From Tyzzerella sp. UBA1042 (GTDB lineage: Bacteria > Bacillota > Clostridia > Lachnospirales > Anaerotignaceae): a stretch of 50,130 nucleotides of DNA. The DNA lies in contig DCDZ01000066.1 of assembly GCA_002316675.1 (NCBI GenBank), positions 1 through 50,130 on the forward strand, read 5' to 3'. Made by a program: the position numbers and the translations under genes. How positions within the stretch are numbered: the stretch's first letter is position 1; every line of letters starts with the position of its first letter. Below the pieces are notes generated by a model, which saw only the letters and a list, made by a program, of their open reading frames with translations, ran no database searches and was not told the DNA's origin. This document shows positions 17,021 to 24,936 of this stretch, piece by piece.

Positions 17021-18472
17021 TTAGCTCTGGGTAAAAAAATCAAAAAACTTCCCTTCTGTTTCCTTTGAAAGGGCATAAAACTCCGCCACCCTTCCTTGTT
17101 TAAAACGCAAAATATGAGAGCAGCACCGGACGATCAATTCTGGATCATGGGTAATCATAAACACTGTTTTTTTCCCCTGTAAGGAGCGCAAAAGTTTGGC
17201 TGTTTGCTCCATATGGCGAAAATCAAGGCCGCTGGTGGGCTCATCAAAAATCAAAAACTCCTTGTCTGCCAAAATTGCCGATGCAATGGCGACTCTTTGC
17301 TTTTGCCCGCCGGAAAGGGATAAGGGATGGCGTTGGCACAAATTTTCAAGCCCCAAATCAGCCAGAACGCCTTTAATCTTTTCCTTATTTTCCCCTTCCA
17401 TTCCAAGCCGGATTTCCTCCTCCACGCTTTCGCAAAACAACTGATGATTCACATCCTGCATGACCAAATAGCTTTTTTCAAGCATTTTTCGCCGTCCGTA
17501 AAGGGCACTGTGAAACAATACCTTCCCCCGGAATCCTTTTTCCAGCCCGCAAAGGCATCTGGAAAAGGTGGATTTTCCGGCACCATTTTCTCCGATTACC
17601 GCAATCAAGCTACCCTGAGGGAGTGTCAACGCAGGTATGCTTAAAATAGGTATATCTTCCATAGAGAAGTAAAAATCCTTTAGCGTAAATTCTTCTGCGC
17701 CGTAGCTTGGGGGTTTTGTACTATGCAGCGCCTCCATGGAAAGGGACCGAAGTCCCAATTCTCTGATTTTTATCGGCGAAAACTCCAGAAAGGCTGATAT
17801 GGGAATATCGAAAGCAATTTTTCCCTCTGCCATGTAAACAACTCTGTCACAGATGTCCTTTAACCAATAAAGGCGATGTTCCGCAATCACGATAGTTTTT
17901 CCCTCTGCTTTCCATGCAAGAAGGGTCCTGCGTAAATCCCCAATGGCAGGCATATCCAAATTTGAAGTAGGCTCATCCAAAACAAAAACCGCGGGCTCCA
18001 TGGCGGAAACAGAGGCACAAGCAATCTTTTGCTTCTCTCCTCCAGATAGTTGAAAAATATTTCGTCCTAGCAGATTTACGGCATTCAATTTTTCTGCCGC
18101 CTCCGCCACCCTCTCTTTGATCAATGGCGACTCCAAGCCCATGTTTTCGCAGCCAAAGGCAATTTCACTGGTGGTATCCACGCAGAAAAATTGGCTTCTG
18201 GGATTTTGAAAAACGCTTCCTACGTATTTTGCCGTTTCATAAAGCTCCGCCTTCGTGACATCCAACCCATTGATTACAACACTTCCCGAAACAGTCCCCT
18301 CATAATAATGAGGAATCAGCCCATTCAAAAGCCGTGTGACTGTTGTTTTGCCGCAGCCGGAACCCCCGCATAAAAGCACACACTCTCCCTCCTTGATCTG
18401 CAAGGAAATATCTTCTAGTATACAAGCCTCCGTGTTGGCATAGGTAAAGCTGACATTGTTCATTTCTATCAT
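17021..18472 (-). CDS. ecfA: ECF transporter ATPase, fused EcfA-EcfA'
   Basis: The start ATG has GAGGTG upstream, 8 bp after the ecfT stop, giving 483 residues. Two complete ATPase domains are fused. The first (about 1-225) has GGSGCGKTT, LSGGEKQKIACAS and VFVLDEPTSNLD. The second (about 265-470) has GENGAGKST, LSGGQKQRVAIAS and FLIFDEPTSGLD. In ECF importers two ATPases drive tumbling of the S component through EcfT. Here one chain supplies both. The dedicated S and T genes just upstream make this a group I (self-contained) ECF system, as opposed to the shared module for vitamins. Confidence 0.92.
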   Translation of the reverse strand: MIEMNNVSFTYANTEACILEDISLQIKEGECVLLCGGSGCGKTTVTRLLNGLIPHYYEGTVSGSVVINGLDVTKAELYETAKYVGSVFQNPRSQFFCVDTTSEIAFGCENMGLESPLIKERVAEAAEKLNAVNLLGRNIFQLSGGEKQKIACASVSAMEPAVFVLDEPTSNLDMPAIGDLRRTLLAWKAEGKTIVIAEHRLYWLKDICDRVVYMAEGKIAFDIPISAFLEFSPIKIRELGLRSLSMEALHSTKPPSYGAEEFTLKDFYFSMEDIPILSIPALTLPQGSLIAVIGENGAGKSTFSRCLCGLEKGFRGKVLFHSALYGRRKMLEKSYLVMQDVNHQLFCESVEEEIRLGMEGENKEKIKGVLADLGLENLCQRHPLSLSGGQKQRVAIASAILADKEFLIFDEPTSGLDFRHMEQTAKLLRSLQGKKTVFMITHDPELIVRCCSHILRFKQGRVAEFYALSKETEGKFFDFFTQS

Positions 18473-18480
18473 TTCACACC

Positions 18481-19236
18481 TCATAAAACACCAAATTTTG
18501 AAAGAATCAGCATAAAATAAGCGGTGGCGCACAACAAAAAAACCACCCAATCCTGCATATGAAACCCAATTTCACATACGTTCGTGCGTTTCACAGTTCC
18601 GCCAAGCCCTCTTGTTAAGGCGGCCGCCGACAGCTCTTCTCCAATTTTTACAGAACAGCTTAACAGGGGAACCAAACGATATTCCAGCATCTTGCTCATA
18701 TTTTTACCGCCAAAAACAATGCCCCGCATACGCATGGCTTGATTGATGCATCGAAATTCATCCCCTACTGTAGGGAAAAAGCGGAACATGACAGATAAAG
18801 GGATAATAATTTTTTCGCTGATATGCATTTTTTGCATAGCGGCAGTAAATTCACTGACCGTTGTTGAAGAAACCACATAAAATCCCAGCAAAATGCTGGG
18901 CATAAACCGAGTTATAATACCAGAGGTGCCTAAAATAAAAAAGTTTAATATCCCCCTTGTCTGGGGCGTAACAAAAATAAAAATAACATACATGGCCAAA
19001 TAAAGTATGGCATAGCGAAGGGCCGCTTTTCTTCTCTTTGCCGCAAGCAGTAAAAGAAAGGGTAAAAAACACAAAATGACAGAAATTGCAGAAAATACAA
19101 TGCCGCCGAACCCTGATTTTTGCCCTGCTCCGCCAAGAACAAAAGTTGTCATGGCTATCAATAGCAGAAGCTTGGTCCTCGGGTCGAAGACCAAGCCACG
19201 CTTTTCTACCGTTGCTTGTAAAACATTTGCTCTCAT
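18481..19236 (-). CDS. ecfT: ECF transporter transmembrane subunit EcfT
   Basis: The 251-residue membrane protein has several N-terminal helices, then long cytoplasmic coupling helices with the two arginine-containing motifs MRMRG (about 169-173) and LTRG (about 208-211). These contact the ATPases in EcfT proteins. A final helix ends the chain. Its ATG shares one base with the stop of the S-component gene (TAATG), indicating coupled translation. It couples ATP hydrolysis in the fused EcfA to movement of the substrate-binding S component. Confidence 0.9.
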   Translation of the reverse strand: MRANVLQATVEKRGLVFDPRTKLLLLIAMTTFVLGGAGQKSGFGGIVFSAISVILCFLPFLLLLAAKRRKAALRYAILYLAMYVIFIFVTPQTRGILNFFILGTSGIITRFMPSILLGFYVVSSTTVSEFTAAMQKMHISEKIIIPLSVMFRFFPTVGDEFRCINQAMRMRGIVFGGKNMSKMLEYRLVPLLSCSVKIGEELSAAALTRGLGGTVKRTNVCEIGFHMQDWVVFLLCATAYFMLILSKFGVL

Positions 19237-19817
19237 TACACAATTCCCGCCTTAATAAAGTGCTTTTTCATGACGCTTTTGCCAATCAATCCACCGATGA
19301 TACCACATACAAAACAGGCGGCAAGCAATGTAGGAAACATCCAAGGAGGCAGTAAGCTTGTCAACGCATCAATATATTCCTGCCCAAAATCCTGCCTTGT
19401 TGAAAAATACTTCTCACTATTTGTAAAAAGAGGAATAAAATTTCCCCACATCCAAATGCTGAATACGCCATGGGTAAGAACCGCTTTCCCAGCACTTTGG
19501 TACTTTCCGCTTTTATATATCATTTCGGCGATGAAACCCGATATCGCTCCTACGATGATGGAATAATATCCCATACCTGTCAAAAGCATCAAAATTCCCA
19601 TAATCAAGCTCATAATCAAAATCATGCCAAATTTCTTTACCTTTGTCAGAAAAAGCATAAAGGGAATTCCCCCGATGAGCGGCCCTATCACGCAAATGAG
19701 CGGCATGAAAATGGGAATATATCCAAGCATGGCAATGGCAAAAATAATAATGAAATAGATTGCAGAAAAAATACCAATATTGATTAAATCCTTACCCATT
19801 AATTTTTCGTTTTTCAT
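19236..19817 (-). CDS. ECF transporter S component, MptD/TIGR02185-like
   Basis: The 193-residue, strongly hydrophobic protein has about six membrane helices and starts MKNEKLMGKDLINIGIFSAIYF, a pattern of the Trep_Strep/MptD group of S components. S components bind the substrate and give an ECF importer its specificity. The substrate of this group is not firmly known to me. Iron-related compounds such as haem or metallophores have been suggested for systems with similar neighbours. AAAGGAGAG precedes the ATG and overlaps the stop codon of the small cysteine-rich gene, so the two are translationally linked. Confidence 0.85.
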   Translation of the reverse strand: MKNEKLMGKDLINIGIFSAIYFIIIFAIAMLGYIPIFMPLICVIGPLIGGIPFMLFLTKVKKFGMILIMSLIMGILMLLTGMGYYSIIVGAISGFIAEMIYKSGKYQSAGKAVLTHGVFSIWMWGNFIPLFTNSEKYFSTRQDFGQEYIDALTSLLPPWMFPTLLAACFVCGIIGGLIGKSVMKKHFIKAGIV

Positions 19818-19829
19818 AGTTCTCTCCTT

Positions 19830-20036
19830 TTATGTAATGCATTGTTCCTTTCGCCAGTCTCCGCATTTGCGGCCCCCCTGGTATCTAACCATGAAAGCCT
19901 CAATTTTTATCTTCTGCAAATCAATCTTGTCTATCAGAATAAAATCTTCCATTGGTTTTTTGCATGGTTTTACCGATTGCCCGCATCCCGCAAAGCCTGC
20001 GCCGTCACAAGGTAAGAAACCATACTCCGGAAGCAT
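19830..20036 (-). CDS. Small five-cysteine protein heading the ECF operon
   Basis: I do not recognise this 68-residue protein. It has Cys at 10, 18, 25, 58 and 66, a glycine-rich segment CDGAGFAGCGQS, and a mixed charged/hydrophobic middle (about 30-50). It has no signal peptide or membrane helix. It is likely real: a G-rich ribosome site precedes the ATG, a promoter with an operator lies 50 bp upstream, and its stop codon overlaps the ribosome site of the S-component gene. The cysteine layout suggests metal or Fe-S binding, or a redox role linked to the imported substrate. That is inference from context only. Confidence 0.65.
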   Translation of the reverse strand: MLPEYGFLPCDGAGFAGCGQSVKPCKKPMEDFILIDKIDLQKIKIEAFMVRYQGGRKCGDWRKEQCIT

Positions 20037-20083
20037 TCTCTTCTCTCCCCCTTCTTTTTTAATATTAAAATAGAAACAACAAT

Positions 20084-20111
20084 ATGTTAGCCATAACTAA
20101 CTTAAAGTCAA
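20084..20111 (-). promoter_or_regulatory. ECF operon promoter overlapped by operator A
   Basis: On the minus strand TTGACT (20106-20111) and TAACAT (20084-20089) are 16 bases apart. The inverted repeat GTTAGCCATAACTAAC (20086-20101) fills the spacer and enters the -10, so a bound protein would block polymerase. The predicted start near 20077 gives a leader of about 40 nt. A small hairpin GCCCT-AAAATA-AGGGC (20119-20134) lies just upstream. Confidence 0.65.
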
Positions 20112-20230
20112 AATATTTGCCCTAAAATAAGGGCTATATATTTTTATTCTAAAGCGTAAACCTCTCAAACTCCGCTCCAAATAGAACGAATTTGGCTCCA
20201 AAAGGACACATCTATTTCTTTTCGAGTAAA

Positions 20231-20275
20231 TAAAAAATGCCGTTTCCAGAGAAACCCCTCTATCGACATTTTTTA
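20231..20275 (-). terminator. Terminator of the AraC gene
   Basis: AAAAAATG and CATTTTTT flank a short inner hairpin (TTTC-caga-GAAA), giving a U-rich terminator shape on either strand. It lies between the araC stop (20334) and the ECF promoter, insulating the two leftward units. Confidence 0.5.
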
Positions 20276-20333
20276 TGTTCCCATAATTTGTTTTCTGCTC
20301 ATAAAAATATGGCAGTTTTTCTAAAAATCTTGG

Positions 20334-21314
20334 TTATATCATTCCCAAGGAAAAGTCCTCATACTGTGCGTTTCGATATTCGTTGGGCGCCATACCCATA
20401 ACATTTTTGAAGGCATATGCAAATTTACTGCCATTGTCATAGCCGTATTTTCCTGCAATCTCCAAAACCGTACAATCCGTTTGCCGCAGAAGCCTTGCCG
20501 CGGCCTGCATCTTTTGGGTGCGAATAAAGGTATAGACGGAAACACCATACACGTCCTTAAAGCTGTTTTTTAGAGCTGTTTGAGACACATGAAAAATTTC
20601 CGCCAGCTCGGATATGGTAACATGACTATCCATATGCTCCGTTAAATAATTGCAAATATTCTTTGCCAAGGTAACTCTGGATTTTTTGACACTTCGCTTA
20701 CACGTCTCATTTTCAGAAAGATTTGTGTTACATAAATAGAGCATCAAGTCTAAGACCTTTATTTTAAAAAGCGCTTTACGCATCTGCTCTGGAACGTTAT
20801 ATAATTCTGAAAAAATATTTTCCAAAGTCTTTGTGGCCCGGGCCACAAAGCAGGGGCTGTCTTTACAAAAAATTTCGCCTAAATCTCTGGGCCTTACATT
20901 TACCCCCTCTAAGAAGCTAGACATACACAAGGGGGCTTTTTCCAAATCAATCATCACGGATATTCCATGATAATGGCTCAGTGGAAAATATGATTCATGA
21001 GGGGATTCTTCTTTTTTATTTACCGAAATATCGCCCTGACTTAAATAGAGAAATTCATCATGAAACTCAAATTCTATGCGACCCTCCCGGCAATGGTTGA
21101 TTTCTATAAAATCTCCCTGGGGAGTATCCTCCACAAAGCACCTTCTGGCATGGACTTCGTTATAAATAAGTGCAATGCCCGGAAATACCTGATAGCAGGT
21201 CATCAGCACCGGCCCGGTGGGATCCTCTAATTTATACACAATTTGATCTTCCGTACGGGAAACGATCTGTACGGCGCAGCCAAATAGATTCTTTTCTTTT
21301 TCAGTGGCAGTCAT
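20334..21314 (-). CDS. AraC-family transcriptional regulator (YbtA/PchR-like arrangement)
   Basis: The ATG at 21314 has GAGGTG six bases upstream and gives 326 residues. The longer frame from a TTG at 21386 lacks a ribosome site. The N-terminal 200 residues form a sensor region rich in beta strands. The C-terminal two-helix-turn-helix AraC domain (about 220-320) contains VTISELAEIFHVSQTALKNSF and the conserved GYDNGSKFAYAFKNVMGMAPNEYR-type second motif. Its position next to an ECF importer and YbtPQ-like transporters resembles YbtA and PchR, which sense siderophores and activate their uptake genes. Its own promoter carries operator D. An inverted repeat ACAGA-N6-TCTGT (21395-21410) lies in its leader. 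Confidence 0.88.
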   Translation of the reverse strand: MTATEKEKNLFGCAVQIVSRTEDQIVYKLEDPTGPVLMTCYQVFPGIALIYNEVHARRCFVEDTPQGDFIEINHCREGRIEFEFHDEFLYLSQGDISVNKKEESPHESYFPLSHYHGISVMIDLEKAPLCMSSFLEGVNVRPRDLGEIFCKDSPCFVARATKTLENIFSELYNVPEQMRKALFKIKVLDLMLYLCNTNLSENETCKRSVKKSRVTLAKNICNYLTEHMDSHVTISELAEIFHVSQTALKNSFKDVYGVSVYTFIRTQKMQAAARLLRQTDCTVLEIAGKYGYDNGSKFAYAFKNVMGMAPNEYRNAQYEDFSLGMI

Positions 21315-21428
21315 TCCTTTCACCTCGCAAAAGCTTCCTATTAAGATGCATTCCTTCTTTGTTTTAGATAGGAATGATTCATACAAACATAGTCACAGAC
21401 CGAAATCTGTTTGTTCTATCGTAATTTG

Positions 21429-21481
21429 GTTAGTTGAAACTAATTATATCCTATGTTACGCTGTTTATAAAACGATGTCAA
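21429..21481 (-). promoter_or_regulatory. araC promoter with operator D
   Basis: On the minus strand TTGACA (21476-21481) and TAACAT (21453-21458) are 17 bases apart. The inverted repeat GTTAGTTGAAACTAAT (21429-21444) lies just downstream and covers the expected transcript start. A TATAAT sequence also overlaps the repeat. This is the fourth best copy of the island-wide element. Confidence 0.65.
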
Positions 21482-21505
21482 GCCCGAGACTTCCTCTGTA
21501 AGTGT

Positions 21506-21538
21506 AATAAAAATAGGAAGGCTTTTGAAACCTTCCTA
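21506..21538 (-). terminator. Terminator of the P-type ATPase gene
   Basis: TAGGAAGG (21514-21521) pairs with CCTTCCTA (21531-21538). The minus strand continues into TATTTTTATT. It lies about 50 bp past the ATPase stop codon. Confidence 0.8.
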
Positions 21539-21589
21539 AATCACTGACGTGTAAAAATTTTTACACCCAAACGCAGCCGAAAAACAAAC

Positions 21590-23665
21590 TTATGGTAATA
21601 AATTTTGCATATCCTTCAAGCTGATCAGCAGGGTCGAGGTATTATGCAGCAACGCAGAGGTGGTTGGCTGAATCAATCCGCCCAGGCCCAGCAAAATCAA
21701 AGCCGCATTGATGCCCACAATTGCCCGATAATTATATTGAATTCGTTTTTGCAGGCAATTACTTAATTGCTTCAGCTTGACAACCTCGTATAAATTATCT
21801 GCGGCAATGGTAACATCAGCAATTTCTCTGGCAATTTCCGCACCATCACTGATTGCGATTCCAATATCCGCCGCCGACAGCGCAGGGGAATCATTGATGC
21901 CGTCTCCAATCATAATAACTGTTTTTCCGGCCTTTTTTTGTTCCTCTACGAATTTTGCTTTATCCTCCGGCAAAACCTCTGAATAATACTGATCTACCCC
22001 AACCTTTTTCGCAACGGCGGCGGCAGTTCTTTCGCTATCCCCTGTCATCATAACAACAGTTTTTATACCTTGCTTTTTCATCTCCCGCACAACGTCTGCC
22101 GCCTCTTCCCGCAAGGGGTCTTCGATGCAAATAACTGCAGACAACACATGATCGATGGCCATATACAGATGGGTATATTCCGGCGACAATGCATCGAATT
22201 GCATTTGATGGGCCGGTAAAATTTCACTTTCCTCATCCTCAAATACAAAATGATGGCTGCCGATTACCACCCGCCTTCCATCAATATAAGAAGTAATGCC
22301 GTGGGCAACAATATACTCTACCTTTGAATGCATCTCCTCATGCTCCAGCCCTTTTTCTTTGGCAGCGTACACCACAGCTTTAGCCATGGAATGGGGAAAA
22401 TGCTCTTCTAAGCAAGCGGCAATACGAAGCATTTCATCGGCCGTTCCTTCCCCAAAGGGAATAACCTGTTTTACTGTCGGTCTTGCTTTTGTCAAGGTTC
22501 CCGTTTTATCAAACACAATGGTGGTAGCCTCTGCCATGGCTTCAAGGTATTTACCGCCCTTTACCGTAATATTGTAATAGCTTGCTTCCCGAATGGCAGA
22601 TAATACAGATATGGGCATAGCCAGCTTTAACGCACAGGAAAAATCCACCATAAGCACCGTGGTAGCTTTTATCACGCTTCCGGTCAAGGCCAAAGCCCCG
22701 AGGGAGCCCAGCAAAGTATAGGGCACAAGCTTATCTGCCAAATGCTCCGCCTTGCTTTCCGCTTTGGATTTCAGCTTTTCCGAATTTTCAATCATTTTAA
22801 CAATTTTTTCATAGCGTGTTGCCCCGGAAGCGGCCTTTACCTGAAGGATAATTTCTCCTTCCTCCAAAACAGTGCCGGCATATACATAGCCGTCAGCTTC
22901 CTTCTTGACAGGCAACGGTTCTCCCGTTAAGGAAGCCTGATTTACCATAGCCTCCCCGGAAAGCACCATACCGTCAAAAGGTATGATATTGCCCATACGA
23001 ACTAATACGCAATCGCCTTTTTGAATATCGGCGGTGTCCACAAGAATTTCCTGCCCGTCCTTCACTAGCCACGCTTTGTTTGTGTTCAGGGACATACTTC
23101 TGGCCAAATCGTTGACTGATTTTTTATGGGTCCAATCCTCCATAATTTCGCCGATTCCCAACAAAAACATAATGGAACCCGCTGTATTATATTCGCCCCG
23201 TACCATGGAAACACCAATGGCAATGGCGTCCAGCACAGAGACCTCAATACGCCGCCTCAGTAAGGCACGCACTCCTTTTCTCATGTATCCCATGGAGCGG
23301 AACCCAACAAAACTGGCTCTGATGGGTGCCGGCATGAAAATTTTAAACAAAAAGCGGAACATGACCTTAGTCACAAGTTTTTCAAAATTTTCCGCATTTA
23401 ACTGGCGCCCCGTATTCCCAACAAAGGGTTTAAATTTTTCTGCTTTTACATAAGCAAACCCTCTGAGGGAAGATAAAACCTCTTTTCTGCTCCCAGTGTA
23501 GGTAATGGTCAGACCCGATGTGCGTTCATACACCTTCACAGAAATAATATTTTTTTGCGACTGAAAATAATATTGCAGCAAATCCGCCTGTTCATAGGTC
23601 ATACGGGTTTGAGGAATTTGTATTCTAATTCGCCCTTTTATTTCATGCTGTATTTTAAATTTCAC
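21590..23665 (-). CDS. P1B-type metal-transporting ATPase with a proline-less CPx motif
   Basis: The start is placed at a GTG with GGAGG seven bases upstream (691 residues). The longer frame runs back into a terminator hairpin. A degenerate HMA-like N-terminal domain (about 1-75) without the CxxC metal site comes first. Then come membrane helices, an actuator domain with SLTGEPLPV, a phosphorylation site with Asp386 in DKTGTLT, and a hinge with GDGINDSPALSAADIGIA. In the membrane metal site, where CopA has CPC, this protein has Phe-Ser-Cys (342-344, DFSCALKLAMP). The proline is lost and one cysteine remains. Metal specificity therefore cannot be read from known classes. Mn, Fe or Zn export, as for CtpC-like pumps, is the best guess from the PacL-like partner. 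Confidence 0.9.
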   Translation of the reverse strand: MKFKIQHEIKGRIRIQIPQTRMTYEQADLLQYYFQSQKNIISVKVYERTSGLTITYTGSRKEVLSSLRGFAYVKAEKFKPFVGNTGRQLNAENFEKLVTKVMFRFLFKIFMPAPIRASFVGFRSMGYMRKGVRALLRRRIEVSVLDAIAIGVSMVRGEYNTAGSIMFLLGIGEIMEDWTHKKSVNDLARSMSLNTNKAWLVKDGQEILVDTADIQKGDCVLVRMGNIIPFDGMVLSGEAMVNQASLTGEPLPVKKEADGYVYAGTVLEEGEIILQVKAASGATRYEKIVKMIENSEKLKSKAESKAEHLADKLVPYTLLGSLGALALTGSVIKATTVLMVDFSCALKLAMPISVLSAIREASYYNITVKGGKYLEAMAEATTIVFDKTGTLTKARPTVKQVIPFGEGTADEMLRIAACLEEHFPHSMAKAVVYAAKEKGLEHEEMHSKVEYIVAHGITSYIDGRRVVIGSHHFVFEDEESEILPAHQMQFDALSPEYTHLYMAIDHVLSAVICIEDPLREEAADVVREMKKQGIKTVVMMTGDSERTAAAVAKKVGVDQYYSEVLPEDKAKFVEEQKKAGKTVIMIGDGINDSPALSAADIGIAISDGAEIAREIADVTIAADNLYEVVKLKQLSNCLQKRIQYNYRAIVGINAALILLGLGGLIQPTTSALLHNTSTLLISLKDMQNLLP

Positions 23666-23677
23666 AGCTACACCTCC

Positions 23678-23711
23678 AAAAAAACGGAGCTGTCCTTTAT
23701 TCACAGCTCCG
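23678..23711 (-). terminator. Intra-operon terminator/attenuator before the P-type ATPase
   Basis: CGGAGCTG (23685-23692) and CAGCTCCG (23704-23711) form an eight-pair hairpin, followed on the minus strand by seven Ts. The ribosome site GGAGGTG of the ATPase begins immediately after the T-run. The hairpin would stop part of the transcription coming from the upstream small gene, so the ATPase would be made in smaller amount or only under antitermination. Confidence 0.75.
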
Positions 23712-23725
23712 CACAAAATGTATCC

Positions 23726-24013
23726 TTACAGTTCATTTTTCTCATCAGAATCCTCTTCCAATGCACAAGCCTCTTCCATTCTGCCTTCATTGATCTGGTT
23801 TGCCTCCGCAAGAATGTCTTCTGCATTTTCCTGAACGGTAACAGCTGTTTTCATGACGCCTTCTTTCATACGCAGTGCTGCCGCTAAACTATTCACATAT
23901 ACTTTTTTTGCATCCTTGCTTGCAAGAATTTTAATTCCGGCGGTACCAAATAAAACACCGCCTGCAAAAAAAATACCTTTTTTAACATTAGAATTTTCTA
24001 AAAACTCAAACAT
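23726..24013 (-). CDS. PacL/DUF6110-like one-helix protein beside the metal ATPase
   Basis: The 95-residue protein has one N-terminal membrane helix (about 12-31, with glycine-rich GGVLFGTAG), an amphipathic middle and a very acidic C-terminal tail (EEACALEEDSDEKNEL). GGAGG lies seven bases before the ATG. In mycobacteria, small one-helix proteins encoded before CtpC-type ATPases (PacL, DUF1490) tether metal and stabilise the pump. This protein has the same gene order and layout, though its tail lacks the histidines of PacL and ends in acidic residues. I infer a helper or metal-relay role, and the family assignment is from memory. Confidence 0.7.
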   Translation of the reverse strand: MFEFLENSNVKKGIFFAGGVLFGTAGIKILASKDAKKVYVNSLAAALRMKEGVMKTAVTVQENAEDILAEANQINEGRMEEACALEEDSDEKNEL

Positions 24014-24185
24014 AATAAAACCTCCTCATCATTTATGCTTATAACCTGTATAGATTACCATAAGTAAACTGCAAACTAAAACCCAAGCCCAAAACCTATG
24101 CTGTTTCAAAGCGATCCCTTCTTTCTTCCTGCATATTCATAAAATGGCGTTTGAATTCAGTCAGCATATTTTGTAATTTTTATTT

Positions 24186-24252
24186 ATAGTAGCAGTGTTA
24201 AATTCAGTTAGTCAAACCCAACAGCAATTAATGATATTTTTTATCATTAATT
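24186..24252 (-). promoter_or_regulatory. Promoter and upstream palindrome of the PacL-like/ATPase operon
   Basis: On the minus strand TTGACT (24210-24215) and TACTAT (24186-24191) are 18 bases apart. Eleven bases upstream of the -35 is a perfect inverted repeat with 11-bp arms, AATTAATGATA (24226-24236) and TATCATTAATT (24242-24252), around five Ts. The TGATA/TATCA core is reminiscent of Fur-type boxes, but the spacing differs. The position suits an activator or an upstream repressor site. The repeat differs from the GTTAG element used elsewhere in the island. Confidence 0.55.
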
Positions 24253-24308
24253 GACATAAATCTAATCTATATTTTGCATTTTTACGTTTTTTTCTGGCGC
24301 AAAGGGCA

Positions 24309-24339
24309 ATAAAAAAGGGGGAAAATCATTCCTTTTCCC
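24309..24339 (-). terminator. Terminator of the Fur-like gene
   Basis: GGGAAAA (24319-24325) pairs with TTTTCCC (24333-24339). On the minus strand the hairpin is followed by CC and six Ts. The left part of the structure lies in the last codons of the gene. Confidence 0.7.
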
Positions 24340-24898
24340 ATCCAATCTTATTCCCATGCAATTCTACAGAAACCACCCTATGCCCCATAAAATAATTGCA
24401 GTGCCGCATACCCAGATTTACCACTCTATCTAAATCCGACAGCAGAAAGGGGTGGATACTTCCATCCTCCAAGGTTATTTTGCAAACGTTTTTCTGTTCT
24501 TTTCCCGGGGCACACTCCAGCTTATATAAATTCCCCCTGCTGATTGCACCGATTTCTTCCAACAAACGAATCATGCGGTATGCCGTGGCAACTCCAATTT
24601 TGTGGTCAATTTTCGATGCCTTATAATGGATCTCCTTACAGGAAGCACAGTTATTTTCAAGAATGATATCGATTAATGTCAGGCGTTGCTTCGTCAGACG
24701 GCATCCTCTTTTTTTCAAATTTTTAATAATCATTTCCTTTTGCATTTTACTTTGAAAGTTTTCCACTGTATTCAATTCTTTTCGCATTCCTTCCATATGT
24801 AAGCACATCTGATTTTTATAAAAAATTAACTTCGTTTGCACATAATACAGAGGTATTCTATTTATTTTTACAGCCCATTCTTTGCTATGCTCTCTCAA
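24326..24898 (-). CDS. Divergent Fur-family transcriptional regulator
   Basis: The frame is 190 residues, but the first 30-50 residues are doubtful. The TTG at 24898 has no ribosome site and internal ATGs at codons 32, 36, 39 or 51 may be used. The winged-helix domain is clear (about 58-130: RLTKQRLTLIDIIL, CKEIHYKASKIDHKIGVATAYRMIRLLEEIGAISRG). The C-terminal dimerisation region is divergent. The usual HHxH metal site and both structural CxxC pairs are missing, leaving HPF, RHCNYFMGH and ELHG. It may sense metal differently or not at all. Its promoter is overlapped by the best palindrome of the island, which makes it the prime candidate for the regulator that binds all five copies. Confidence 0.8.
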   Translation of the reverse strand: MREHSKEWAVKINRIPLYYVQTKLIFYKNQMCLHMEGMRKELNTVENFQSKMQKEMIIKNLKKRGCRLTKQRLTLIDIILENNCASCKEIHYKASKIDHKIGVATAYRMIRLLEEIGAISRGNLYKLECAPGKEQKNVCKITLEDGSIHPFLLSDLDRVVNLGMRHCNYFMGHRVVSVELHGNKIGWEKE

Positions 24899-24936
24899 AC
24901 TATCAAAAAGAATGTCCCAGCAATATTATAAAACCT

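Noticed and set aside
24251..24279. A plus-strand TTGACA after the ATTAATT palindrome as a promoter
   Set aside because: There is no good -10 at the right distance and no plus-strand gene. The minus-strand promoter at 24186-24215 explains the region.
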